A stretch of DNA of 64,000 nucleotides. It comes from DASXQK01 sp963724385 (GTDB lineage: Bacteria; Pseudomonadota; Alphaproteobacteria; Dongiales; Dongiaceae). The stretch lies in the NCBI GenBank assembly GCA_963724385.1, contig CAVRUJ010000001.1, positions 1,426,001 through 1,490,000 on the forward strand, written 5' to 3'. Shown in pieces: positions 22,165 to 29,912 of this stretch. Below the pieces are notes generated by a model. It did no database searches. It had not been told where the DNA came from and saw only the letters and a list, made by a program, of their open reading frames with translations. Position 1 is the stretch's first letter; every line of letters begins with the position of its first letter. The position numbers and the translations under genes are program-made.

Positions 22165-22182
22165 CATCCCCTCCGCCAGTTA
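22165..22182 (+). repeat. attR core
   Basis: Exact copy of the 18-bp core at 7682-7699. The 5' part of the tRNA gene is absent here, as expected for the distal end of an element inserted at a tRNA 3' end. Confidence 0.92.
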
Positions 22183-22235
22183 CACGCCCAACAAGTTGAA
22201 ATGACCGTGTTTCCCGCCGGGGCTTGAGCTGCTAC

Positions 22236-22460
22236 CTACAAACCAGCCTGTAAGTCCGACAGCCGATCACTCTCGGCAGCGAATGAACCCCGGCAGGTGA
22301 CGATGTATTGGCGCAGTGAGGCCAGCGGCCGCACAGGCATTGGGATAGTCGGCACGCACCGCTCCCCACGGCTACACCGGAGCGGCCGGCCGATATAGGA
22401 CAGCTCCACCGGCAAGGCCGCGGCGATTGAGCCCGTATATGGGGAGCCTGTGCAGGTCAC
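22236..22460 (-). pseudogene. Relic of a zinc-ribbon gene outside attR
   Basis: The minus strand encodes a 74-residue frame with the segment LSYIGRPLRCSRGERCVPTI, closely matching the QSYIGRRFRCSCGERCCPTI part of the element's own zinc-ribbon gene at 9895. The first cysteine pair is missing and one ribbon cysteine is changed to Arg, so this copy is decayed. It lies 50 to 280 bases beyond attR. This suggests an older, related element once sat at the same tRNA. Apart from this I see no gene in 22183-22552. Confidence 0.5.
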
Positions 22461-22552
22461 AGTCCAAGAACGGCTGGAGCGCCACGCAGGGCGTTCTTGA
22501 TGCAGATCAAGGTCCTCCTGGTTAGCCTCGGCAATGCTGGATTGGAGGGTCC

Positions 22553-24331
22553 ATGTCCGAAACCGCAGACCATTCCACGGCAGCTAGCCAAAGCGCCGGC
22601 GCCCATCCGTCGAATTGCGCCCCGGCGGTAAGCACAGCCGCGGGCGAGGTGTTGTTGACGTACGGGTGGCTAGTAAGCCAGGTGATAGACGCGATCCCGA
22701 GCCCCGTCTTCTACAAGGATGTCCAGGGGCGCTATCTCGGCTGCAATGCTGCCTTCGAGGCCTTCTGCGGCCTGAAACGCAAGGACCTGATCGGCAAGAC
22801 TGTGTACGAGGTCTGGCCTAAAGACCTTGCCAACACTTACCACACCGCCGATCTCGCGCTGTTGCAAGAGCCGGGGATGCAGGTTTACGAGGCGCAGCTC
22901 CGCTACGCCGACGGCAGCCTGCGCGACGTGGTATTTCACCGGACCACGTTCTCCCAGGCCGACGGCAGCCTCGCCGGTATCGCCGGCGTCGCCTGGGACG
23001 TGACCGACCGCAAGCGCGCTGAGGGGGCGCTGCGGGACCAGCTTTGGTTCGTGGAGCAATTGGTCGAGACCGTTCCGAGCCCGGTATTCTTCAAAGATAC
23101 GGACGGGCACTATCTCGGCTGCAATCGGGCGTTCGAGGACTTCTGCGGATTGAAACGCGCGGATCTGGTGGGCAAAACAGTGTTCGAAATCTGGCCGCTC
23201 GAACTGGCCCGCACCTACCAGGCAGCAGACGAAGCGCTTCTGAAGAAGCCGGGAACCCAGGTCTATGAGGCGGCGCTGCAATACGCCGACGGCTCCCGCC
23301 ACGATGTGATTTTCCGGCGGGCGACCTTTCAAAAGTCCGATGGCAGCCTCGCCGGCATCGCAGGCGTCGTTTGGGATGTGAGCGAAAGAAAGCGCGCGGA
23401 ACAAGCCCTGCGCCGGAGCGAGGCACGGTTTCGTCGAATTGTCGAGAACGCCCCATTCGGCGTTCGCGTGACGGACATGAAAGGGGCGATCCTGTTCGTC
23501 AACCATCGATTCGAGGAGATGGTCCACTATTCAGCGGAGGAACTGACGACGCTGGAAACTTGGCGCGAGCGTGCCTACCCGGACCCGAAATACCGGACGG
23601 AGCTCGCCACTATGCAGGAGAAGGATATCGAGATGGTCCGCAGCGGCGAGACGGCACGGGCGCCGGTCCGCGAGATCCACGTCACCTGTGGAGATGGCAC
23701 CGTGCGGGACATGGAGGTCGCGATCACCGTTGAAGAGGATCTTGTCTACTCGGTATTCCACGACGTGACCGAGCGCAACCGCGCCGAACAGGCGCTGCGC
23801 GACGTGCTGCAGGCCGAATCCCTGCACGATCCCCTGACGACACTGTTCAACCGGCGCTACCTGGACCAGGCGATGGAGCGAGAGTTCGCGCGCGCTCTGC
23901 GCTCGGGCACGCCTGTGTCGGTCCTCATGGCTGACATCGACCATTTCAAGGCCGTCAACGACGATTTCGGGCATGACTGCGGGGACAACGTGCTACGGGC
24001 CGTGAGCCGCCATCTGAGTTCCCGAATTCGCAAAGGCGACACCGCCTGCCGCTTCGGCGGCGAGGAGTTCACACTGCTCTTGCCTGACGCTTGTCTGGAA
24101 GATGCCTGTGAGCGTGCGGATCGCCTGCGGGAAGGGATCCGGAACCTATCCGTGATCTGCAACGGAAGGCCAATCGAGCGCGTGACCATCTCGATCGGGG
24201 TGGCGACCTTTCCCCAGCATGGCACCGACCCGGCGGAGGTTCTGAAGGCGGCCGACGACGCTCTACGGCGGGCCAAAAGTGACGGGCGCGACCGCGTCTG
24301 CGCAGCCTTGCGGTTTCACTCCGCAGGCTAG
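22553..24331 (+). CDS. Diguanylate cyclase with three PAS domains
   Basis: A 592-residue cytosolic signalling protein. PAS1 (about 41-155) and PAS2 (about 167-285) are near duplicates, each with the pattern PSPVFYKD...G.YLGCN.AFE.FCGLKR. PAS3 (about 290-412) is more divergent. The GGDEF domain spans about 420-585, with the active motif GGEEF at 502-506. An RxxD inhibitory site (RKGD at 493-496) lies exactly five residues upstream, so product feedback by c-di-GMP is likely. No transmembrane helix is visible. GGAGGG lies before the ATG. It would make c-di-GMP in response to signals sensed by the PAS domains. Confidence 0.93.
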   Translation: MSETADHSTAASQSAGAHPSNCAPAVSTAAGEVLLTYGWLVSQVIDAIPSPVFYKDVQGRYLGCNAAFEAFCGLKRKDLIGKTVYEVWPKDLANTYHTADLALLQEPGMQVYEAQLRYADGSLRDVVFHRTTFSQADGSLAGIAGVAWDVTDRKRAEGALRDQLWFVEQLVETVPSPVFFKDTDGHYLGCNRAFEDFCGLKRADLVGKTVFEIWPLELARTYQAADEALLKKPGTQVYEAALQYADGSRHDVIFRRATFQKSDGSLAGIAGVVWDVSERKRAEQALRRSEARFRRIVENAPFGVRVTDMKGAILFVNHRFEEMVHYSAEELTTLETWRERAYPDPKYRTELATMQEKDIEMVRSGETARAPVREIHVTCGDGTVRDMEVAITVEEDLVYSVFHDVTERNRAEQALRDVLQAESLHDPLTTLFNRRYLDQAMEREFARALRSGTPVSVLMADIDHFKAVNDDFGHDCGDNVLRAVSRHLSSRIRKGDTACRFGGEEFTLLLPDACLEDACERADRLREGIRNLSVICNGRPIERVTISIGVATFPQHGTDPAEVLKAADDALRRAKSDGRDRVCAALRFHSAG

Positions 24332-24611
24332 CGCCAGGACCTGCCATCCCGCACAAGCCCCCGCTACCCCTGCGATTTCCGCCATGGCCGCTTCGAAACC
24401 AACGGCAGCCCGACAAGGCCGACGGGACGTCATGGCTTCCGATCTCCTGCCTGAGCAAGCGTCCAACGATCGCTCGACGGCGCACGGCTCTTCGATCTCT
24501 TGAGTCGTCTATTGCAGGATTCCGCTGCTTCAGACCTGTAGCGGCAGGAGCGTCTGCGATTGCGCTCTTTTCGTTCCGCCTTTGGTCCCCCGTTTGCGGG
24601 AGCCCTCTCGG

Positions 24612-24989
24612 CTACCGGCTCGCCCGCTTGGATCCGTTGCCGTGCCCGGACTTCGCCGGACCATTGAAAGTTTCGGACGCTCTCTGGGCGATTTCCATGA
24701 ATTGACTGCCCTGGTTCAGGTAGTCCTGGATCAAATCCTTGGTCCAGTTCATGTGAGCATTGGCAACTTCCTCCCAGCTCCCGCAGGTCGGGAGCTGGTC
24801 CAACGTCTGCCGTGTCCGCTCCAGCCTATGGCCCGCGAAGCGAATGGTCTCGGCCCCCCAATCAAATGCTGCCCGGGTGCACCGATTGGTCGCCTCCGCC
24901 CATGGCTTGATAAGCTCGCTCTGGAATTGGGCTACGGATTCCTTCGAGCCGCTGGCTTGTGTCTCTAGTTCCATGGTCGGCTTGTTCAT
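24612..24989 (-). CDS. Phasin family protein
   Basis: A 125-residue protein with the phasin pattern: an amphipathic helical stretch WAEATNRCTRAAFDWGAETI and a later helix with WTKDLIQDYLNQGSQFMEIA, then a basic disordered tail. Phasins coat polyhydroxyalkanoate granules; several relatives have granule-independent roles. The start at 24989 is supported by GGAGGC six bases upstream, with an upstream ATG at 25055 less likely. No PHA synthase is in the window. Confidence 0.7.
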   Translation of the reverse strand: MNKPTMELETQASGSKESVAQFQSELIKPWAEATNRCTRAAFDWGAETIRFAGHRLERTRQTLDQLPTCGSWEEVANAHMNWTKDLIQDYLNQGSQFMEIAQRASETFNGPAKSGHGNGSKRASR

Positions 24990-25411
24990 GGCTGCCTCCG
25001 CGATTGACCAAAATGCGGAGCGCTCCTGGCACGCAAGGCGGTCCTGCAATGGCATGGTAAGCCCTGCAGACGACAGGCGTCACCGAATGAGGCGCTCTTT
25101 TTGGATTGCGGCGAAGCATACAGGCCGGCCCGTGGCATAGGTGTGGCATAAGCTCGAGGAATGGGTGAAGGGCGAGACGATTGCCCATGGGCGGGCACGC
25201 GAATCTCTGCGATGGCGGCCTGCAGGGGGAGATTTTCCCTTCCAGCCGCGGCCATGCTTTCACACCGCGATGTTACAGGACGGAAAACCGCCCTTCGGCC
25301 TATACTTGCTCCCAATGGCGGGTCGCGGCTTGCTCGTGACCGGCGGCGAGATCAGGCGTTATGCCACGGCCAACCCGCGGCCCTCGGACCTCTGGTTCGG
25401 GAGAAACGCAT

Positions 25412-26284
25412 ATGGTTGCGCAAAATCACATCCGAAATCCGCTCGAATGGAGCTGGGACCAGCTCACGGGCGCGAAGGCCACTCTCGGCTCGGCGGCTCA
25501 TTCAATACCGGGGGCGAAGCAGGCAAAGCAATCCGCCCGGCCCTGGGTCCGCCGGATCAGCTTAGGCGATTTACGCGAAGTTCTGTTCAAAGGCCTTGAG
25601 GACTTCGGCGCCTATCGGACCGACGTGATCTTTCTTTGCGTCATTTATCCCGTCGCGGGGCTGGTCATGGCACGGCTCGCGCTGGGCTATGACCTGCTGT
25701 CCTTGATCTTCCCGCTGGCAGCCGGCTTCACGCTGGTCGGGCCGGTGGCGGCGCTCGGGCTCTACGAGATGAGCCGGCGGCATGAGCAAGGTGCGGTCGT
25801 CACCTGGGCCGACGGCTTCGGCGTGCTGCGCTCGCCCGCGTTGGGCGCGATCCTGACGCTGGGCCTGGTGCTCTTGGCAATCTTCCTGCTATGGATGGCG
25901 GCGGCTTACGCGCTTTACCAGGTCACGCTCGGCCCGCAACCGCCTGCTTCCATCGCCGCTTTCGCCCGTGCCCTCTTCACCACGGGCCCCGGCTGGGTTC
26001 TCATCGTCGTCGGTATCGGCATCGGCTTCCTGTTCGCCTGTCTGGTGCTGACGATCAGCGTCGTCTCGTTCCCGATGTTGCTCGACCAGGATGTCGGGCT
26101 CGCCACGGCCGTGGCCACGTCGGTCCGCGCGGTCTGGACGAATCCCGGGCCGATGGCCGGATGGGGCCTGATTGTCGCGGGAGGGCTGGTCGCAGGGTCG
26201 CTACCGCTTCTGCTTGGTCTCGCGATCGTCATGCCAGTGCTCGGTCATGCGACCTGGCACCTGTACCGCAAGATGGTGGTATGA
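25412..26284 (+). CDS. DUF2189 family membrane protein
   Basis: A 290-residue inner-membrane protein with about six hydrophobic segments and the DUF2189 features GLEDFGAYRTDVIFLCVIYP near residue 60 and GFTLVGPVAALGLYEMSRR near residue 110, followed by SFPMLLDQDVGLATAVATS. The family is widespread in Proteobacteria and of unknown function. ATG at 25412 has GGGAGAAACG upstream; an earlier ATG at 25361 is less likely. The 350 bases before it (25056-25411) show no convincing gene. Confidence 0.85.
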   Translation: MVAQNHIRNPLEWSWDQLTGAKATLGSAAHSIPGAKQAKQSARPWVRRISLGDLREVLFKGLEDFGAYRTDVIFLCVIYPVAGLVMARLALGYDLLSLIFPLAAGFTLVGPVAALGLYEMSRRHEQGAVVTWADGFGVLRSPALGAILTLGLVLLAIFLLWMAAAYALYQVTLGPQPPASIAAFARALFTTGPGWVLIVVGIGIGFLFACLVLTISVVSFPMLLDQDVGLATAVATSVRAVWTNPGPMAGWGLIVAGGLVAGSLPLLLGLAIVMPVLGHATWHLYRKMVV

Positions 26285-26343
26285 GCGAGAGAACAGACGC
26301 GGAGCTTTCTGCGGCGCAAGACGAATGACGTGCATATCACTCC

Positions 26344-26366
26344 CTCCCGGGCTGCACTCCCGGGAG
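26344..26366. other. Stem-loop downstream of the DUF2189 gene
   Basis: CTCCCGGG (26344-26351) pairs perfectly with CCCGGGAG (26359-26366) across a 7-base loop. No T-run follows, so it may be a transcript-end structure without intrinsic termination. The rest of 26285-26678 holds no gene I can support. Confidence 0.4.
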
Positions 26367-26678
26367 CTCGCCGTCCTTTGCCAGGCACCCGGATCGGGCG
26401 TCGGCGCTGAGGCAGCGCGTGGCGCTAGCACGAGGGCCTTAGCATCGCGGTCAGCGCCGCCGCTGAGCATTCGCCAAGCGCTGAATGCGGGACTCCATTT
26501 GGACCGAGGGCTTCCATCCGGATCATCGGCCGGCGCCGGGACGCCTGACCGGTGCCGCCGCCGGTCCGTGGAATATGAGCGAACCGACGGCGGCGGGCGT
26601 GGACGAGGGGAGCCACGCCCTGTCTCGCTGCGGGAAGGGAGACAGCAGCGAGCAACGTCTGCCTGGTCGCCATGGCCG

Positions 26679-26777
26679 TCACGGCATGGGCATGAGGTTG
26701 CCAGCCACCGTGCCTATGACCATGAAGGCCAGGACTGCGATCCAGAACCCGGTGAGGCGCAGTCTCGTGACGCGCAT
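26679..26777 (-). CDS. Small single-helix membrane protein, 32 residues
   Basis: The ATG at 26777 encodes MRVTRLRLTGFWIAVLAFMV plus 12 more residues, a basic N-terminus followed by one hydrophobic helix. GAGGGGC precedes the start by about seven bases. It begins 11 bases after the stop of the glycine-zipper lipoprotein gene and is probably in its operon. Function unknown. Confidence 0.4.
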   Translation of the reverse strand: MRVTRLRLTGFWIAVLAFMVIGTVAGNLMPMP

Positions 26778-26788
26778 CGTCTTGCCCC

Positions 26789-27043
26789 TCAGTAGCAGGG
26801 CGAAGGCCCGTTGATGACATTGGGCGAGGTGAGCGCGCCCGTGGCGCCACCGGCGAGACCGCCAATGACTGCGCCGGTGAGCGGGCCTCCGGTCAGGGCG
26901 CCGATGACTGCGCCACCGGCGGCGCCTACGCCGGCGCCCGTCAGCGCACGGCAGCCCGGCGTCTGACCGCAGGCGGAGAGCGCGAGGGTCGCGCTGATGA
27001 GCAACGCAAATGCCAGATGAGAGCGGATGCCATGAGCGTGCAC
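26789..27043 (-). CDS. Glycine-zipper lipoprotein
   Basis: An 84-residue protein starting at GTG 27043, with AAGGAG eight bases upstream. The signal peptide ends in the lipobox LSAC (Cys25). The mature part is a glycine zipper (GAGVGAAGGAVIGALTGGPL, AVIGGLAGGATGAL) like those of OsmB/SlyB-type lipoproteins, which insert or associate with membranes. It is likely anchored in the outer membrane and linked to envelope stress, but only the fold class is supported by the sequence. Confidence 0.75.
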   Translation of the reverse strand: MHAHGIRSHLAFALLISATLALSACGQTPGCRALTGAGVGAAGGAVIGALTGGPLTGAVIGGLAGGATGALTSPNVINGPSPCY

Positions 27044-27094
27044 GGGGAGTCTCCTTCCCTGTAAGTTCAACATTCACAGCGACGTATCGGCACG

Positions 27095-27412
27095 TCAGTA
27101 ACGGCCGCGCAGCGGCACGTTGATGCTGAAGCCGATCGAGGGGGGTCCGTAGTAGACAGGCGCCGGCTGGTAATAGACCGGCGGCGGAGGATAATAGTAG
27201 GTCGGCGCAGGGGCATAGTAGTAGCTGGGTCCGCCGTAGAAGCTGAAGCTGGGCCCGCCATACCAGCCGTGGTCGTCGTCGCTCCAGCCGTGGTGGCGGC
27301 GCCACTCGTCGGCGTTTGCCGGCATCGCCGACCGCGCCGTTGCCGTCAGGGCCATGACCGCTGCGACGGCGGCCAAGGCAAATCGACGCTTGGAGTTCTT
27401 CGACGTTGTCAT
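27095..27412 (-). CDS. Secreted tyrosine/proline-rich protein
   Basis: A 105-residue protein with a Sec signal peptide (about residues 1-34, ANADE) and a mature part rich in Tyr, Pro, Gly and His (SYYYAPAPTYYYPPPPVYYQ). AAAGGAGGT four bases before the ATG is an optimal ribosome binding site, so the start at 27412 is firm. The C-terminal IGFSINVPLRGRY resembles the last segment of the YXWGXW-type small exported proteins. Probably a surface or cell-wall-associated low-complexity protein of unknown role. Confidence 0.75.
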   Translation of the reverse strand: MTTSKNSKRRFALAAVAAVMALTATARSAMPANADEWRRHHGWSDDDHGWYGGPSFSFYGGPSYYYAPAPTYYYPPPPVYYQPAPVYYGPPSIGFSINVPLRGRY

Positions 27413-27589
27413 GGCTACCTCCTTTCGCCAGCAGCGAAGCCGTGGCCTCAAGGCCTTGCTGCCTCGCTGCCTTGTTGAAACTTGGAAATCGACCGTGGCA
27501 AATCCACGACAATTCCGAGGTTTGTTCGAGGCGGTCCCGCTCGGGGCGGCTGCTCGCGCGATGGGCCGACAGGGCGGCCAGCGCCATGA

Positions 27590-27673
27590 AACTGACACGC
27601 GGAGAAAGCCGAAGCGGGGCTTACCTTTGCGCCAGAGAGAACCCAAGGTTCTCGGCCCACCAAGCATCGACTG
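27590..27673 (+). ncRNA. Candidate small RNA upstream of an orphan terminator
   Basis: A plus-strand terminator at 27674-27716 has no plus-strand protein gene before it. The upstream segment contains a perfect hairpin GAGAACC-CAA-GGTTCTC (27637-27653). These features suggest a short transcript ending at about 27716. The 5' end is unknown and no family is recognised. Confidence 0.25.
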
Positions 27674-27716
27674 CAGCCCCGCTCATGCTCCCAGCTCCCG
27701 GCGGGGCTGTTCTTTT
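27674..27716 (+). terminator. Rho-independent terminator, plus strand
   Basis: CAGCCCCGC (27674-27682) pairs perfectly with GCGGGGCTG (27701-27709), followed by TTCTTTT. The loop is 18 bases. Confidence 0.55.
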
Positions 27717-27751
27717 GGTGTTGGAGCGCCTGCAATGCGGGCTTGGCGCCT

Positions 27752-27862
27752 AGAGCCTGATCGTCTCAAGCGCACTCAGCTTGAGACGTGAATCAGGCTC
27801 TAATCTGTTGAAGCAGAGCAAGATTCACGGGTCAGCTTGAATCACGCTGACCCGATCTTGCT
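27752..27862. repeat. Two adjacent large imperfect hairpins (intergenic repeat)
   Basis: Hairpin one: AGAGCCTGAT and GTCTCAAG pair with CTTGAGAC and ATCAGGCTCT (27752-27801). Hairpin two: AGCAAGAT and GGGTCAGC pair with GCTGACCC and ATCTTGCT (27817-27862). The interrupted long stems in tandem look like a dispersed palindromic intergenic element. Confidence 0.6.
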
Positions 27863-27936
27863 TTGGCGGCGAGTCAGTCACCAGCCTTGCCAGAAGGACG
27901 AAGTCGTCGGGAAACCGTGCCTAGGCGGTGCTTCCA

Positions 27937-28152
27937 CTAGTCACCCCATCTTTCCCAATGATGGTGATGGTGCCATTCACCGCCTCCATCGCCGTAGCCG
28001 CCACTGTACCCATAGCCTCCGCCGTAATAGGCGCCGCTGTACCCGCCGCCATAGCCGTATCCGTTGCTCCGATAGGGAGACGGCTCATAAACGCAACCGG
28101 CCAGCAGTCCCGCCAAGGCGATTGACAGCAACATCGCTCGAAGGGTTGACAT
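27937..28152 (-). CDS. Gly/Tyr-rich lipoprotein
   Basis: A 71-residue protein with a lipoprotein signal peptide ending in LLAGC (Cys20) and a mature part made of Gly, Tyr and Ser repeats (YGYGGGYSGAYYGGGYGYSG) ending in a run of five histidines. GAGAGGTC precedes the ATG. A surface-exposed, metal-binding or adhesive lipoprotein is possible from composition alone. Confidence 0.65.
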   Translation of the reverse strand: MSTLRAMLLSIALAGLLAGCVYEPSPYRSNGYGYGGGYSGAYYGGGYGYSGGYGDGGGEWHHHHHWERWGD

Positions 28153-28368
28153 TTCTGACCTCTCGACGGGCCGACATGGCCCTCAAGGTCAGGATGATGT
28201 GCCGGCCCACCGAGTCCTCGAGGAGCGCCTCCGGAATACCTTGGGTTCGCCACAGTCGCCCACATTCGGGGCAGACCAACCGCCAATCGCGCGCCGCACG
28301 TCAGAAGGCAGCATCGGCATCTTCGGCCGGTGGACGGGCTCAATGCACGGCCGGTATGCTCCAAGTCC

Positions 28369-29253
28369 ATGGGGCCGGCGGATACGAATGCCGTGGCACT
28401 GCTGAATGCGCCGCTTCGCGGCCTTCTGCTCATGCTCGCGGCCGTCTTCTGCATATCGGCCATGGATGCCTCGGCCAAGTGGCTCACCGGCGGCTATCCT
28501 CCCGCTGAAATCATTTTTCTCGGCCGCCTTCCGGCCGTGGCTTTTTCTATCTGGCTGGCAAGCGGTCGCGGCGGCGTCGTTACGCTCCGCACGCGGCGGC
28601 TGGGGCCGCTCCTGCTTCGCGGTCTGTTCGGCGCGGGGACGCTGGTGTACTTCTTCCTGTCCCTGCGTTCGCTGCCGCTCGCCGACACAGTCGCCATCAC
28701 CTTCGTCGCACCCCTCTTGATGTAGGCTTTCTCGGTGCCGCTGCTCGGCGAGCGCGTTGAGGCGCGCCGGTGGGCTGCCATAGCCGCGGGCTTCGTCGGC
28801 GTGCTGGTGATTGTGCAGCCGAGCGGCACGGGCCTCGGCACAGGGGCGATCTTCGCCCTCGCATCGGCTTGCTGCTACGCGCTGTTCAACGTTCTGGCGC
28901 GCCGGCTCAGCGACACCGAAGCAAGCCATACCCAGCTGTTCTGGGCCTCTGTCGTTCTGGTTCTGGGCGGAGGCGCACTTGCGCCCTTCCAATGGGTCCC
29001 GCTGGCAGAGGGAGACTATCTGGCCTTTGCCGTATTCGCCCTGGTCGGGACATTCGGTCAATTCCTGCTGATCCAGGCGTGTCGCTATGCTCAGGTTTCA
29101 CTGATCGCCTCGTTGGAATACACCGCCTTCATCTGGGCAACTCTGTTCGGATTCCTGTTTTGGAACCAGCTTCCGACGCTGACGGTGCTCGCCGGCGTGG
29201 CGATTATCATGGCGAGCAGCCTCTACATCTTGCGGCGCGAGGCCCTGAAGTAA
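28369..29253 (+). pseudogene. EamA/DMT-family transporter interrupted by one amber codon
   Basis: Two halves of a ten-helix EamA transporter lie in one reading frame. The first (28369-28725) covers helices 1-4 from MGPADTNAVALLNAPLRG to TFVAPLLM; the second (about 28735-29253) resumes with VPLLGERVEARRW and runs to the end of domain two. Between them, TAG at 28723-28725 replaces a residue in the normally continuous PLLM-x-AFSVPLLGE segment. Everything else is intact, so this is a recent nonsense mutation, or the codon is suppressed or miscalled. Members export small metabolites or amino acids. Confidence 0.8.
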
Positions 29254-29335
29254 GGCGATACCGCGTCGGGTGCGATTGCAGCCTGAAATCGAACCTGGAG
29301 AGCGCGCGGCTCCAAGACATAAACCGCGACAGGAA

Positions 29336-29725
29336 CTAAGTGCGACCTGCGGCCTTCTGGACCTCCGGCGGAAAGTCCGCCATCTCGAACACCTGGCGAA
29401 CCTCGATTACCTCGTTTGCGCTGGCAGGGCAGCGCGTCGCCCATTCGACCGCCTCTTCCTTGGACTTCACCTGGATCATCCAATAGCCGCCGATCACGGG
29501 TGCCGCCTCGGGAAAGGGTCCCTTGGTCACCTTCGGCTTCCCGTCTGCAAATGAGACCCGCACCCCCGTCGAGGGCGGGTGAAGCCCATCGAGCGCGAGC
29601 AGCACGCCTGCCTTGGTCAGCGCCTCGTTGTATTTCATCATCTCGGCAACGTGCTGGGGGTCGGGCCTGGTGTCGCCCGTTGCAGTCTCGTATCCCTTAG
29701 GGATCATCAGCATCATAAAACGCAT
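29336..29725 (-). CDS. YCII-related (DGPF) domain protein
   Basis: A 129-residue protein of the YCII/DGPF family: MRFMMLMIPKGYET at the start, then FADGKPKVTKGPFPEA (the DGPF-type motif) and GGYWMIQVKSKEEAVEWATR. AAGGAGG lies about nine bases before the ATG at 29725. The family has a ferredoxin-like dimeric fold and often sits near sigma factors; no ECF sigma gene is adjacent here. Function is not established. Confidence 0.85.
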   Translation of the reverse strand: MRFMMLMIPKGYETATGDTRPDPQHVAEMMKYNEALTKAGVLLALDGLHPPSTGVRVSFADGKPKVTKGPFPEAAPVIGGYWMIQVKSKEEAVEWATRCPASANEVIEVRQVFEMADFPPEVQKAAGRT

Positions 29726-29912
29726 CTCCTGCCTCCTTAAGGTTACGGGCCGCGGTCCGTCGGCCCTCATGCTGCGCTCTAGTGTCGTGCCAGAATGACG
29801 AACGGGGGCCCCGATCCCCGACAGGCCAGACCAAATATTTTGGCGTCTGTCGGAAGGCCGGCGTGCTCTGCCCCATGATCGTCCGCCGCGCCCTCCGTGC
29901 TCGTGGCGTTCC

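Larger units (their letters stand above)
7682..22182. mobile_element. PICI-like phage satellite integrated in tRNA-Ser(GCT)
   Basis: The element is bounded by an exact 18-bp direct repeat (7682-7699 and 22165-22182) of the tRNA-Ser 3' end. A P4-type tyrosine integrase lies next to the right boundary. Inside are an XRE regulator, an AlpA-like protein, a primase, a replicative helicase, an iteron cluster, a small terminase subunit and a phage-structural-like protein. Large terminase, portal, capsid, tail and lysis genes are absent. Size (about 14.5 kb) and gene order resemble phage-inducible chromosomal islands. The calls for the individual genes come from motifs; the satellite interpretation is inferred from the whole. 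Confidence 0.8.

Noticed and set aside
22165..22182. A second tRNA-Ser gene
   Set aside because: Only the 3' 18 bases of the tRNA are present; the 5' half and anticodon arm are missing, so it is the attR copy.
26679..27587. 302-residue minus-strand frame
   Set aside because: It overlaps three better-supported small genes in another frame; only its last 32 codons, with their own start and ribosome binding site, were kept as a small gene.
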